This document shows positions 6,830 to 7,069 of a DNA stretch of 7,069 bases, one piece after another. A model generated the notes under the pieces. The model was not told where the DNA came from. It did not search any database and saw only the letters and a list, made by a program, of their open reading frames with translations. A program made the translations under genes and the position numbers. The stretch is taken from positions 1 through 7,069 of the forward strand of contig JAIOQF010000012.1 in assembly GCA_021413535.1 (NCBI GenBank). The letters run 5' to 3'. Numbering within the stretch: the stretch's first letter is position 1; each line of letters begins with the position of its first letter. Origin of the DNA: Verrucomicrobiota bacterium. GTDB lineage: Bacteria > Verrucomicrobiota > Verrucomicrobiia > Verrucomicrobiales > Verrucomicrobiaceae.

Positions 6830-7069
6830 TCAATCCCACGAAGCGCCAGTCTTTCGTGCTACTTCTCGGAGACGAGCATCCCGCGTCCACAGCGGAACAG
6901 AGTAAATCAGTGAACTCGCGAGAAGCTGCACATCATTCCAGCTCAGCCCCTTGCCGAAAAGTTTTTGATTTTCAATCAACGCCAGCGACTCACGCGCAGT
7001 GACCTCATCCACCCGCTCCAGTGCGCGCAGATCGTTAAGAATCTGCGCGCGCTTTGACAAGCTGCCCAC
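6830..7069 (-). CDS. vapC: VapC-like PIN-domain ribonuclease toxin (C-terminal part, runs off right edge)
   Basis: Seventy-nine codons are visible on the minus strand, ending at the TGA at 6832-6830. VapC toxins of this type usually have about 125-135 residues, so roughly the first 50, with the N-terminal catalytic aspartate and glutamate, lie beyond the edge; the GTG at the very edge is probably an internal valine codon. The pattern GSLSKRAQILNDLRALE, LIENQKLFGKGLSWNDVQLL and SVPLWTRDARL matches the second half of the PIN fold in the 'GxGxxWVDAHLLAS...LWTRDxRL' group. The two C-terminal acidic residues of the metal site are present: D in SWND (visible residue 46) and D in LWTRD (64). VapC proteins are Mg-dependent RNases that block translation unless bound by a VapB antitoxin; a vapB gene would be expected just upstream, outside the window. 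The gene is convergent with the ThuA-protein gene, stop codons 6 bp apart, and likely unrelated to the operon's function. Confidence 0.82.
   Translation of the reverse strand: MGSLSKRAQILNDLRALERVDEVTARESLALIENQKLFGKGLSWNDVQLLASSLIYSVPLWTRDARLREVARKTGASWD

Overview
The window looks like a chromosomal piece of a Verrucomicrobiota (PVC-superphylum) bacterium. The strongest sign is the giant exported protein at 1790-6823. It combines the 'Pirellula-type' dehydrogenase-like beta-propeller with the PVC-type CxxCH heme domain, an architecture essentially confined to Planctomycetes and Verrucomicrobia. GC-rich codon usage and the lack of Shine-Dalgarno sequences in front of the plus-strand genes fit this. 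Phylum is an inference; no rRNA or marker gene is present.

Layout. (1) 1-293, minus strand: the N-terminal part of an AraC-type regulator whose helix-turn-helix end lies beyond the left edge. (2) 294-428: a divergent promoter region. (3) 429-1310, 1316-1765 and 1790-6823, plus strand: three tightly packed genes (gaps of 5 and 24 bp), most simply one operon. They encode a TIM-barrel PEP_hydrolase/Tm-1-C-type protein, a small single-domain cupin, and a 1677-residue secreted protein: ThuA, beta-propeller, helical repeats, mono-heme cytochrome c, beta-rich module, second ThuA. (4) 6830-7069, minus strand: the C-terminal part of a VapC-like PIN-domain toxin, convergent with the operon and only 6 bp from it.

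How the genes may work together (inference): the AraC-type protein probably senses a small molecule and controls the divergent operon. The large exported protein pairs sugar-related ThuA domains with a heme domain that could carry electrons, which suggests periplasmic handling of a carbohydrate or oxidised sugar. The cytoplasmic TIM-barrel enzyme and cupin may process the imported product. Substrate and reactions cannot be read from the sequence.

The most notable structural signal is a 90-bp inverted-repeat element at 6044-6133, inside the reading frame of the large gene. Its two 26-bp arms match at 23 positions. Each arm is itself a perfect 7-bp hairpin, and two of the three differences between arms are a compensatory base-pair change. 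It adds exactly 30 codons in the linker before the second ThuA domain, so it resembles a mobile palindromic repeat that has been domesticated in frame.
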